This document shows positions 27,501-35,896 of a stretch of 64,000 nt of DNA, piece by piece. This stretch comes from Contendibacter sp031732755. Lineage in GTDB: Bacteria; Pseudomonadota; Gammaproteobacteria; Competibacterales; Competibacteraceae. The position numbers were made by a program, and so were the translations under genes. The DNA lies in contig JAVMKI010000066.1 of the NCBI GenBank assembly GCA_031732755.1, forward strand, positions 1 through 64,000, in the 5' to 3' direction. The stretch's first letter is position 1; each line of letters opens with the position of its first letter. The notes below the pieces were generated by a model that saw nothing but the letters and a program-made list of their open reading frames with translations, did not search any database and was not told where the DNA came from.

Positions 27501-27770
27501 TCAACGGGTGCGCTGTTGGACAATGTGCTGGCTCAGCGCCCGCAGCGAGGCAAAAATGCGCCGGTTGTCCTTATCCTCGGAACGCAGTTGAAACCCATAG
27601 GTCTTGGAAATCGCCAGCGCCAGTTCCAATGCGTCGATGGAGTCCAGGCCCAGCCCATCGCCGAACAGTGGCCACTCCGGCCCAATGTCTTCCGGTTGGA
27701 TATCTTCCAGATGCAGGGTCTCAACCAGCAGTCGAGCCACCTCCAACTCGAACGGCGAGAGAACTTCCAT
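27501..27770 (-). CDS. Acyl carrier protein of the pigment cluster (XanC/ApeE-like)
   Basis: An 89-residue ACP with the phosphopantetheine serine in GLDSIDALELA (Ser44) and the expected four-helix pattern. It should carry the hydroxybenzoyl starter and the growing polyene. The start at 27770 has GAGG 6 bases upstream; an in-frame ATG four codons earlier lies before that site. It is the first gene of the twelve-gene minus-strand pigment operon and is divergent from the chorismatase gene across 208 bases. Only one ACP gene was found, whereas classical aryl-polyene loci have two. Confidence 0.93.
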   Translation of the reverse strand: MEVLSPFELEVARLLVETLHLEDIQPEDIGPEWPLFGDGLGLDSIDALELALAISKTYGFQLRSEDKDNRRIFASLRALSQHIVQQRTR

Positions 27771-27978
27771 GGGTAACCTCATGAGGATGAAATAGGATGT
27801 GGATCGGCGATAATGCTGTCAGGGTTTGCGCATCCGCCATTAAACTATACCATGCCTCCTGATCAAAACTTGCAACTGTCCGATTTCGCAGCGTAAATGC
27901 CTACTGGACCTCTTTCCCCTCGACTGTTCCGTTCCGCTACTTCACCTTGAACGAGTCCGATTCACGCGATCCTGCCGC

Positions 27979-28953
27979 ATGACGCCCTTCACCGCTTTTT
28001 ACTGCGACGCCGCGACGGCGGATGCTTGGTCGAACGATAACCGCCTGCTGGCGTCGATCCGGTTCAGTTCGCCGACCGTTCCTCTCGCCGACCATCGGGT
28101 TTGCGTCATTCCCTTGCCGGAGCGGGGCGGTGACGCGACCGCCGAGATTTGGCTCGGCGCGCGGTCCACGCAAACCGGCGCTCTGGACGGCGTGCATTAT
28201 GTGGATAACGGCAATGTCCTGTTTCTGCATCTTCATCTGGATGAGTCGGCCCCAGAAGCCTTAAGCTCCCTGACCACCACCGCCTATCGACGATTGTTCG
28301 CGGCGACCCGGGCCAGGGGCTATTCGCACCTGTTGCGGATTTGGAATTATTTTCCCGCCATCAACCAGGAGGTCGGCGGGCTGGAACGGTATCGGGCGTT
28401 TTGCGTGGGCCGACACGCGGCCCTGCGGGCGGAACGGGCGGAACAGGAAACCCACCTGCCGGCGGCTTCCGCCATCGGAACCCGCGAACCCGGCCTGCGG
28501 TTGTACGCGCTGGCCGCGCGGGAAGCGGGCTGGCAAATCGAAAATTCCCGTCAAATCAGCGCGTTTCGTTATCCGCTCCAGTACGGTCCGCAAAGCCCCT
28601 CGTTCTCGCGGGCCATCCTGAAACGCTGGGAGACGGGAGATTGCCATCTTTATATTTCCGGCACCGCCAGTATCGTCGGTCACGCCAGCCAGCACGCTGA
28701 TCCGATGACGCAGTTGGATGAAACCCTGTTGAATCTGGCGGCGCTGATCACCCAGGCCAACCAACGGACGCCGGTCCCGCTGCACCCAGTGCTGTTCCGG
28801 GCGTACGCGCGATCCGATTTCGATCCAGAACTGGCGCGCGCGCGGATCGCCCAGGCGTTCGGGCCAGGTATTCCGTTGTTGTTCCTGCACGCCGACATCT
28901 GCCGGCGAGATTTGCTGATCGAAATCGAAGGGCTGGCAATCACAAAAACTTAG
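27979..28953 (+). CDS. Chorismatase of the XanB2/FkbO/Hyg5 family
   Basis: A 324-residue protein with the chorismatase core: LLRIWNYFPAIN near residue 117, then ERYRAFCVGRHAAL, the FRYPLQYGPQSPSFSRA segment, and ISGTASIVGHASQH near 222-235. These enzymes split chorismate to pyruvate plus either a dihydroxycyclohexadiene acid or 3-/4-hydroxybenzoate. XanB2 in Xanthomonas feeds hydroxybenzoate to xanthomonadin. In this context hydroxybenzoate is the likely product and polyene starter, but the exact product type cannot be set from sequence alone. The gene is divergent from the ACP operon and 30 bases ahead of the methyltransferase gene. Confidence 0.88.
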   Translation: MTPFTAFYCDAATADAWSNDNRLLASIRFSSPTVPLADHRVCVIPLPERGGDATAEIWLGARSTQTGALDGVHYVDNGNVLFLHLHLDESAPEALSSLTTTAYRRLFAATRARGYSHLLRIWNYFPAINQEVGGLERYRAFCVGRHAALRAERAEQETHLPAASAIGTREPGLRLYALAAREAGWQIENSRQISAFRYPLQYGPQSPSFSRAILKRWETGDCHLYISGTASIVGHASQHADPMTQLDETLLNLAALITQANQRTPVPLHPVLFRAYARSDFDPELARARIAQAFGPGIPLLFLHADICRRDLLIEIEGLAITKT

Positions 28954-28983
28954 CGCCAGCGCCCAAAGGCTAGAGGTCAAAGG

Positions 28984-29793
28984 TTGGAAAAATCAAGGAC
29001 TCAGGAATCCAGGGCCCACCTCGCGAAACCGGATACACCCCTCGGACCCCATCCGGTGTTGCCGGACTACTACCCCGATCTGACGCAACGACCGGCTTTC
29101 GTGCGCGGGTTGTTCGACCGCACCGCTCGCCACTACGATCACATCAACCGATTGCTATCCTTCGGTTCCGGGGGCTGGTACCGCCGTCAAGCGCTGCTGC
29201 GAGCCGGATTGCGCCCAGGCATGGTCGTACTCGATGTCGCCATCGGCACCGGGCTGGTAGCCCGGCAGGCGCTGGCCATCACCGGCGATTCCCAAGCGGT
29301 GATCGGACTGGACATCAGCGCCGGAATGCTGGCCGAGGTGCGTCGCTCGCTGGGTATTCCACTGATTCAGGGACTGATGGAGCAATTGCCGGTTGCCAGC
29401 GCCTGTTGCGATCTGGTCAGCATGGGCTACGCGCTGCGCCACATCACCGATCTCAACGCCACCTTCCGCGAGTTCCACCGGGTGCTGCGGCCAGGCGGCG
29501 CGCTACTGATCCTGGAAATTTCCCGGCCTGCTCACCCGGTCAAGCGTGCTTTGCTCAAGTGCTATCTGGGACGGCTGGTGCCACTGCTCGGCTGGCTGAC
29601 CACTGGCCAGCGGGACCTGCAAACGCTGATGCATTATTACTGGGATACCATCGAGCACTGCATCCCGCCCGAGACCATCCTCCAGGCGATTCGCGACGCC
29701 GGTTTCGATGGGGCGGGCTGTCACACTGAATTCGATTTGTTCCGGGCCTACTGCGGGCGCAAGCGCGACAGCGTGGAATCGGGCGGCGGCTAA
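28984..29793 (+). CDS. UbiE/MenG-like SAM methyltransferase in the pigment locus
   Basis: Up to 269 residues. It has the UbiE-type opening FVRGLFDRTARHYDHINRLLSFGSG, motif I VLDVAIGTGLVARQAL, YALRHITDLNATFREFHRVLRPGG and LLILEISRP. The start is uncertain: a TTG at 28984 is preceded by AGAGG; a GTG at 29056 is possible. It could methylate the aryl head group (APE pigments are often ring-methylated) or work on a quinone from hydroxybenzoate. Its stop codon overlaps the convergent stop of the dehydratase gene on the other strand. Confidence 0.85.
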   Translation: MEKSRTQESRAHLAKPDTPLGPHPVLPDYYPDLTQRPAFVRGLFDRTARHYDHINRLLSFGSGGWYRRQALLRAGLRPGMVVLDVAIGTGLVARQALAITGDSQAVIGLDISAGMLAEVRRSLGIPLIQGLMEQLPVASACCDLVSMGYALRHITDLNATFREFHRVLRPGGALLILEISRPAHPVKRALLKCYLGRLVPLLGWLTTGQRDLQTLMHYYWDTIEHCIPPETILQAIRDAGFDGAGCHTEFDLFRAYCGRKRDSVESGGG

Positions 29794-30143
29794 CCACCGG
29801 CGCGAACGACAGTCAGGCAACCCCGCGCGAGCGTCTGACCGTCATCCCGAACGCATTCAAACCGAATCCCGCGCGCGCCGGTTTCCGTAAACCGAACGGT
29901 GAATGGCTGCCCTGGCCGCAGCGGCGCCAGAAACTTCGCCACGGGCACGCCGATGACTCGACTCTCCGGGCGCCACGCCTCGAACGCCTCCGTCACTTCT
30001 TCCAGGATCACCACGCCCGGCACAATCGGATGACCGGGGAAATGTCCCGCCAGGCTGGGATGATCGGCCGCGATGGTCTGGTGTCCGACAGGATTTGGGA
30101 GCGATTGGGGCGCGGCGGCGCGGCGCGGCGATTCAGGCTTCAT
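29790..30143 (-). CDS. Short hotdog-fold dehydratase (FabZ/ApeI-like)
   Basis: A 117-residue hotdog protein with the FabZ-type active-site stretch AGHFPGHPIVPGVVILEEV (about residues 32-50) and a second strand pair (FTVRFTETGARGIRFECV). It should dehydrate 3-hydroxyacyl-ACP during polyene growth, with the ApeP-like enzyme at 24394. It overlaps the aryl-AMP ligase gene by 11 bases, so the two are co-translated. The first 20 residues are Pro/Ala-rich. Confidence 0.85.
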   Translation of the reverse strand: MKPESPRRAAAPQSLPNPVGHQTIAADHPSLAGHFPGHPIVPGVVILEEVTEAFEAWRPESRVIGVPVAKFLAPLRPGQPFTVRFTETGARGIRFECVRDDGQTLARGCLTVVRAGG

Positions 30144-31452
30144 GCACGGACAAGGCGGAGGGACGAACCGCGGTGATCAGGGCTAGCAGGGCGGCGCGCG
30201 TCACTTTGCCCGTATCGCTACGCGGCAGAGCGCTCACCTTGATGAGCGGTCGGGGCAGGAACACGGGATCAAGCCGTTCCGCCAGGGCGGCGAGCAATTG
30301 CCGCTCGCTCAGGCCGGGCGCGACGACCACGGCCAGCAATCGCCGCACCTCGGTTCCAGCCTCGGCGGGCATCACGAAAACACCCTCCGCCACTCCTTCG
30401 ATTCCTTGCAATTGATGGTTGAGATAGCTCAGCGAGGTACGTTTGCCGGCGATGTTGACCAAGTCCTCCCGACGGCCCAGTAGTCTGAATTCGTCCGCGC
30501 CGCATTCCTCGATCACATCATTCAGGGTGACCGGCTCCGGCAGATGGGCACCGGCCAGGGAACCGTCGCGCAACTGGAACCCGTCGTACAGCCGCCAGCG
30601 GTCGCCATCCAGCGTGCGGCGGCTGGCAATCGAACCGGCCTCGGTGCAGCCGTAGATTTCCAGCACTGGCGCGGCGAACATCGCCTCGGCCTGGGCGGCG
30701 AGCGTGGAAGGCAAGGGCGCGGTCGCCGAGATCAGGAACACCGGGCGCGGCCAGTGCAAGCCCGCTTGAACGCAGGCCTGGAGATGAATCGGGGTAGTCA
30801 CCAGCACGCGCGGCGGCGGCACGGCGTCCAACGCGGCGCGCACATCGTCCGGGAAGAACGGACGCCCACCATGCACGCGCGCACCGCTGACCAACGGCGC
30901 CATGATCGAGGTTTCCAGACCGTACATGTGCTGCGGCGGCACGGTCGCCACAATCGTCATGCCCGGCGCGAATCCAAAACGGCGTCGCGCCTGTTCCGCG
31001 CCGCAAACCAGTTCATTCCAGGTTTTTGGATTGGGTTTGGAGTGGCCCGTGCTGCCGGAAGTGAACGCAATCGCCATCAAATGCTCACCCGACAGCTCGG
31101 GAATGGCGAATTCGGCATGGTCCGGCGCGGCCAGCGCCAACGCGGCGTCAACGTCGCTATCCGCCAGTGGGCGACTAGCGGGATAGTCCTCGGCCAATTG
31201 GCGCAGATGCAGGCTAGCGCGACTGGACGGCAGCAAGCTGGTCTGGCCGTTCGCGCCCACGGCGGCGAACGCGACCAGGAACCGGTAGCGATCCTCGCAC
31301 AGATTGAGGATAAAGCGCGCGGGCGGCAGGCGGCGGGCAACGCCGGCGACATGGCGCAGAAAGGTTGCCTGGCTGATGGGTTGTCCACGCCACCAGGCGA
31401 TGGGCGCATCCGGAGCGGCCCGCGCCAGCAGGGGAAATGGGGCTGGTATCAT
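30133..31452 (-). CDS. AMP-dependent aryl ligase (XanA2/ApeH-like)
   Basis: A 439-residue adenylate-forming enzyme. Core motifs: FTSGSTGHSKP (A3), ATVPPQHMYGLE, YGCTEAGSIASRR (A5), GRREDLVNIAGKR (A8) and RSDTGKVTR with the catalytic Lys (A10). It is shorter than typical acyl-CoA ligases, which fits the APE/xanthomonadin ligases that activate a hydroxybenzoate or cinnamate and load it on ACP. ATG 31452 was preferred over an in-frame TTG at 31461. No clear ribosome site precedes it. With the dehydratase it forms a two-gene minus-strand unit separate from the main operon. Confidence 0.88.
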   Translation of the reverse strand: MIPAPFPLLARAAPDAPIAWWRGQPISQATFLRHVAGVARRLPPARFILNLCEDRYRFLVAFAAVGANGQTSLLPSSRASLHLRQLAEDYPASRPLADSDVDAALALAAPDHAEFAIPELSGEHLMAIAFTSGSTGHSKPNPKTWNELVCGAEQARRRFGFAPGMTIVATVPPQHMYGLETSIMAPLVSGARVHGGRPFFPDDVRAALDAVPPPRVLVTTPIHLQACVQAGLHWPRPVFLISATAPLPSTLAAQAEAMFAAPVLEIYGCTEAGSIASRRTLDGDRWRLYDGFQLRDGSLAGAHLPEPVTLNDVIEECGADEFRLLGRREDLVNIAGKRTSLSYLNHQLQGIEGVAEGVFVMPAEAGTEVRRLLAVVVAPGLSERQLLAALAERLDPVFLPRPLIKVSALPRSDTGKVTRAALLALITAVRPSALSVHEA

Positions 31453-31532
31453 GGTAGGCAAATTTAGCAGAATTCAGCGGCGCTTCGCGCGCCCGCAACG
31501 CTCGCCATCATAAAAACCAATAGGGAGTCCTC

Positions 31533-32321
31533 GTGAGTCGTATTGCCTTGACGCCAGAGTTGCAACATGAATACCAGCGCCTGTTCGCCGCCTGCGTGAT
31601 TCGCCCGGAACGCGCCGCCGAGGTGGAGCAGCGGGTAGACGCCATCATGGCGGACCGGGATCGTTACCGAACAGTGGGGCGGCGATCGAACGTGCCTTGG
31701 TTCGTGGTGGCGGTGCTACACGAAGCGGAAACCGGCCGCGATTTCACCGTTCACCTACACAATGGCGATTCGTTGACCGAACGCACCCGCCACCTGCCAG
31801 ACGGGCGACCGGTCGAGGGCGAGCCACCATTCGGATGGGAGGACAGCGCCACCGACGCCCTATGCCTGTACCACTTCGACCAGTGGACGGACTGGAGCAT
31901 CGCCGGCGCCCTGTTCAAGCTGGAAGGCCATGGCGGCTGGAATTACCGGCTGTATCATCCCGAAGTGCCCTCGCCCTACCTATGGAACTACTCGACCTAC
32001 TACGGCCAGGGCAAATACGTCGCGGACGATGTCTGGAACGCCACCGCCATCGCCCAGCGTGGTGGCGTGGCGGTATTGCTGCGGCGGCTGGCGGAACGCG
32101 ATTTGATCGAGTTCACCACCGATAGTGAATCCACGCCCACGCTGCGCTACACCGAGGCGGAAACCTCGCCTTGGGTGGAAACGCTGCAACGGTTCCTGAA
32201 TACGTTACCAGGGACTTACCTGAAGGTGGATGGACGCGCGGGTCCGCGCACCTCAAGCGCGTTTCACAAGCTGACCGGGCGATATTTGTTGGGCGATCCA
32301 CGCGATTTCGAGCCGCGTTGA
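31533..32321 (+). CDS. Lysozyme-like peptidoglycan hydrolase, predicted
   Basis: A 262-residue cytosolic-looking protein without an evident signal peptide. It belongs to a conserved bacterial family often annotated lysozyme-like or peptidoglycan-binding: VPWFVVAVLHEAETGRDF with a putative catalytic Glu, HLHNGDSLTERTRHLPDGRP, LEGHGGWNYRLYHPEVPSPYLWNYS and YGQGKYVADDVWN. The C-terminal part (QRFLNTLPGTYLKVDGRAGPRTSSAFHKLTG, read in pieces) resembles a PG_binding_1 repeat. Start is GTG with GGGAG 6 bases upstream. Catalysis is inferred, not shown. It is divergent from the ligase gene. Confidence 0.75.
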   Translation: MSRIALTPELQHEYQRLFAACVIRPERAAEVEQRVDAIMADRDRYRTVGRRSNVPWFVVAVLHEAETGRDFTVHLHNGDSLTERTRHLPDGRPVEGEPPFGWEDSATDALCLYHFDQWTDWSIAGALFKLEGHGGWNYRLYHPEVPSPYLWNYSTYYGQGKYVADDVWNATAIAQRGGVAVLLRRLAERDLIEFTTDSESTPTLRYTEAETSPWVETLQRFLNTLPGTYLKVDGRAGPRTSSAFHKLTGRYLLGDPRDFEPR

Positions 32322-32714
32322 GCAAAGCACGTTCCAGCGGGTGATGCCGGGATTCGCTTCGGCCCATCCCGGTTTATCCCGCGAACCATCAAAACCTGCT
32401 GAGAATTGGCGAACTCCCTCATCCATATCACCGTGGAGCTGGTTCCCCACCGACCGGACCAATCCAAAACCGGCTGGGAATCGACTCCATGAGATTTCTC
32501 CAAATCCACTTGTGGTTTCTCGACAACTCTTCGAAAGCCATGTCCCCGCAGCGCGGCGCGGCGCTCCCCGTAGTAGGTTTTTGTTTTTACTAGCCCTCGG
32601 ATGCTGTTAGTATTTACAACAAACTCGTGTGAATAAAACAACACACGATGAATGTCATTAAACGCTGGGACTCGGCTCGACGCCGGAAACCAGCGGCCAG
32701 AGGAGGATAAGACG
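32322..32714. other. 393-bp intergenic region before the SDR gene
   Basis: No gene was recognised. The last 150 bases are AT-richer (T-run near 32580 and AAAACAACACA near 32636) and probably carry the SDR promoter. A strong AGAGGAGG ribosome site ends the region. No reliable -35/-10 pair was picked. Confidence 0.5.
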
Positions 32715-33452
32715 ATGTTGAACGGTAAGAGCAGCAAACCAGTGGCGATCGTCACGGGAGCCAACCGCGGCCTCGGTCTGGAAACGGCCCGACAACTGGC
32801 CAAGCGCGACATCCGCGTAATCCTCACCAGCCGTAACGCTGGCAAGGGCGAAATGGCCTTGGAAAAATTACTGGCGGATGGCCTGGACGTGGCATTCCAC
32901 GCCTTGGATGTCACCTCGGAAAGCAGCGTCGCGGATCTGGGCGGATTCATTCACAGCCGCTATGGCCGGCTGGATATTCTGGTCAACAACGCCGGCGTCT
33001 ATCTGGACAGTCATGGCTCCGAGGAGATCGGGGGCGCTAGTGTATTCGCCACCAGCCTGGAAACGCTGACGGCGACCTTGAAAACCAACCTCTATGGCCC
33101 TCTGTTGCTGGTGCAAGAACTGACGCCACTGATGAAGCAGCAGCACTATGGCCGCATCGTCAACGTCTCCAGCGGCATGGGCCAGTTGAGTGAGATGGAA
33201 GGCAAGTCGCCGGCCTACCGCATTTCCAAAACGGCGCTGAACGCGCTGACTCGCATCCTGGCGGCGGAAACCAAGGGCTACAATATTCTGGTCAATTCGG
33301 TCTGTCCCGGTTGGGTCCGCACCGACATGGGCGGTCCCCAAGCCGAACGGACCGTGGAACAGGGCGCATCCGGCATCGTTTGGGCCGCTACCCTGCCCGA
33401 TGATGGGCCGACCGGCGGATTTTTCCGGGACGGCCAGCCGATTTCTTGGTGA
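32715..33452 (+). CDS. Short-chain dehydrogenase/reductase
   Basis: A 245-residue classical SDR resembling carbonyl reductases. Visible are TGANRGLG (cofactor loop), NNAGVY, NVSSGMG with the catalytic Ser, and YRISK with Tyr and Lys. NADPH use is suggested by the Arg after the cofactor loop and by SRNAGK in the second strand region. The frame opens 21 codons earlier, but a strong AGAGGAGG site just before 32715 fixes the start. The substrate is unknown. It stands alone. Confidence 0.88.
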   Translation: MLNGKSSKPVAIVTGANRGLGLETARQLAKRDIRVILTSRNAGKGEMALEKLLADGLDVAFHALDVTSESSVADLGGFIHSRYGRLDILVNNAGVYLDSHGSEEIGGASVFATSLETLTATLKTNLYGPLLLVQELTPLMKQQHYGRIVNVSSGMGQLSEMEGKSPAYRISKTALNALTRILAAETKGYNILVNSVCPGWVRTDMGGPQAERTVEQGASGIVWAATLPDDGPTGGFFRDGQPISW

Positions 33453-33680
33453 AACCAGCAGGTTAACTGGAGATGCGGAAAGCGCGGAAGAGGACGAAAA
33501 AGGCGGAAACAATGGAAAATGTAAGGATGTAAAAGCAGTGTTCGGGCGACATCGCTTCGCCGCCACGCTCGCTGGTGTATCGCGCTCGACATAGACGATA
33601 TGCCAGCGGGCGTTATGCGGTTTGTGCCCCGCCGGATTTTCCGCCCACCTCGGTCCATCGACTGTCGAGACCGCTCAATC

Positions 33681-34430
33681 ATGACGTTCAAAGACTATTT
33701 TTCGACGCAGTCGAATGACTATGCCAATTACCGGCCACGATACCCGCGAGAATTGGCTGCCGAATTGGCAAAATGCTGCGTCAATACGGAAATTGCGCTC
33801 GACTGCGGATGCGGCACAGGGCAGCTATCGGTTCTGCTAGCCAATTACTTTCGCAAAGTCATCGCAACCGATGCCAGTCGGCAACAAATAGAAAACGCGG
33901 AAATTCATCCCCGCGTAACATACAAGATCACTACGGCGGAAAACAGTCAATTAACCGAAAAATCCGTTGATATCATTACAGTTGCGCAAGCTGCGCATTG
34001 GCTGGATCTTGACCGTTTCTATGCCGAGGCAAGGAGAATTTCAAAACCAGCCGGAATAATTGCACTAATTACATACGGCATCCTGTTCGTTGACGATAAG
34101 CATTGCAATTCCATCGTTCATGACTTTTACCACAATGTTTTAGGAGCACACTGGCCCCCTGAGCGAAGGCACGTCGAGTCGGGTTATAAAACGCTGGCTT
34201 TTCCCTTTCAAGAATTACCATTTCCCGCGATGGAAATGCACGCTTCCTGGAATTTTCACCAACTCTTCGGATACCTCACGACTTGGTCGGCCTTCAAGGC
34301 GTTTGAGAAAACAGACAAGTTCCAAGGGATCATCGAGGTTTTTCATCGCGACCTGAGTGCATCCTGGATGGATTTGGGTGCGCCAAAAACGATTGCTTGG
34401 CCGTTGTCCGGTCGGATCGGGAAAATTTAG
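33681..34430 (+). CDS. Class I SAM-dependent methyltransferase (AT-richer, likely acquired)
   Basis: A 249-residue methyltransferase of the broad methyltransferase-11 type found with small-molecule substrates. It starts MTFKDYFSTQSNDYANYRPRYP, has motif I ALDCGCGTGQLSVLLA, ATDASRQQIENA and the AQAAHWLDLDRFYAEARRI motif common to this group. Codon use and base composition are clearly more AT-rich than neighbouring genes, and an IS graveyard starts right after it, so it was probably acquired. The substrate is unknown. An in-frame ATG at 33600 would add 27 residues not typical of the family. Confidence 0.85.
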   Translation: MTFKDYFSTQSNDYANYRPRYPRELAAELAKCCVNTEIALDCGCGTGQLSVLLANYFRKVIATDASRQQIENAEIHPRVTYKITTAENSQLTEKSVDIITVAQAAHWLDLDRFYAEARRISKPAGIIALITYGILFVDDKHCNSIVHDFYHNVLGAHWPPERRHVESGYKTLAFPFQELPFPAMEMHASWNFHQLFGYLTTWSAFKAFEKTDKFQGIIEVFHRDLSASWMDLGAPKTIAWPLSGRIGKI

Positions 34431-34595
34431 GCAATTTGGGTACCTCGAAAAACTGGCGATAAGTCCGATAAAACAGACCGAACAAAGAGGCTGAGGCGTT
34501 AGCCTCGCAATTCTTCGGCTTTTGCCCTGGCCCGAAGGGCTCATTGTCTGCCCGAAACCGCCCATCTCGGCGGCGCCGGGACGGTGCTTGGGAGT

Positions 34596-35385
34596 TTAGA
34601 AGGCGGTGATGTCGCACGCCTTGAGACTGCACAGGCGACGTCGGTTGTCGGTGACTGCGTTCCCCGTGAGTGGAACGGTCGCTCGATCCAGACCGATGCA
34701 ACGGAGAATCTTCCCACCCATCTGCTCCAGGACGGCGAAGACGTGTTCGCCTCGCGCCCGAACCCGCGCAATGCGGATGTTGCGGCGCGCCGCCTGGCAG
34801 ACGGACAGCGGCTTGCCCTTCTGAGCCTTACGCTGAATGTGCATGCGCCAGCCTCAGGTCTTGAGGCGCCGCTCGCGTCCACCATCGACGTAACCCTGGT
34901 CGCCATCAAGATCACGACCGGTGTTAGCGTGATCCAGTACCGCTTCCAGGTGTAGGGTGTCGTTCTCCAAAACGGTACTGACTCTTGACCTTGCGGATCA
35001 GCTTGTAGCGTCGGTCGGCGCTGACCGGGGCCTCGTAGCCGAAATAAGATTTGCCGTGTTTCTTGGTCCCGGTGACCTCGGTGTCCCTCTGCCGGCACTG
35101 GGCCGGCTTCCAGTTGACCGGTATCGCCCGCTCTTTCAGCAGCTCCCGTTCTTTCTCGGTGAGATGCTGTCGAGGCGCGAGAACTAGATGGGCGTCCACC
35201 ATCTGCCCACCACGGGCGATATAACCGTGCCGGGCCAGTTGACGGCGCACCTCCTCGAACAGCGCCTCTCCTGCCTTCGCCACCGTCAACCGCTCGCGAA
35301 AGGTCTAACACATGGTGCGATCCGGTGTCTGATCGCTGCACCTCCGGTGGCGAAAGCGCTCTAAGTCTTGGCCGAATCGCACTGT
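34596..35385 (-). pseudogene. Decayed IS5-type transposase
   Basis: On the minus strand the DDE transposase can be followed across one frameshift and two stops: LERFRHRRCSDQTPDRTMC, a stop near 35305, TFRERLTVAKAG and LARHGYIARGGQMVDAHLV, then KSYFGYEAPVSADRRYKLIRK, a frameshift near 34970 into DTLHLEAVLDHANTGRDL and GDQGYVDG, a stop near 34845, and the C-terminal MHIQRKAQKGK, RARGEHVFAVLEQMGG and RATVPLT. The N-terminal 60-100 residues are missing, cut off where the second IS remnant begins. The element cannot transpose by itself. No terminal repeats were identified with confidence. Confidence 0.85.
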
Positions 35386-35711
35386 CAACAAGACCTGACC
35401 TTCCGCAGGACGCTCGCGTACACTCGACTGACAACGGCGGAAGCCGTGCGACAGCTCCGCGCGCAGGGTTTCTCCGAGGAGGTGTTACCGTCGCCCAGTA
35501 CGATGGCCGAGGTTCTCCATCGCAACGGCTACCGTCCGCACCCGGTGGTCAAAGCCAAGCCAAAAAACTCCCGGAAACGGACGCCATCTTTGCCAATCTG
35601 GCGGAAAAGGATGGGAAACCCATAGTAGGGGCGACGGGTGCCGAGGAAGGGCTGGTAGTGTTCCAGACGTGGATTTCATACCAAAACCCAAAATTCATAT
35701 TGGTTGATTAA
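35386..35711 (+). pseudogene. Fragment of an ISAzo13-like transposase
   Basis: A plus-strand remnant reads RTLAYTRLTTAEAVRQLRAQ, then LPSPSTMAEVLHRNGYRPHP and VVKAKPK; a shift of one base in an A-run near 35560 leads on to LPETDAIFANLAEKDGKP, after which similarity stops. This block resembles the internal part of ISAzo13-type transposases (KPKKKIPETDAIF pattern). Both ends are missing. It abuts the truncated IS5-type copy in inverted orientation, which suggests one element landed in or recombined with the other. Confidence 0.7.
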
Positions 35712-35896
35712 AGAGGCCAATAACAATGTCATACATTTTGCCGAGTTTGGAGAAATTAAACTACAAAATCGTATTCGTGATTAAGTAGAGATAGGCATAA
35801 TGTTTGTAGTTTTAGGCAAGCTATTTCCCTCCAAAAATTTATTATGAAAGCCCACCTCGACAGTCAAGCAGCCTGCATTGCAAACGGAGGAAGACC

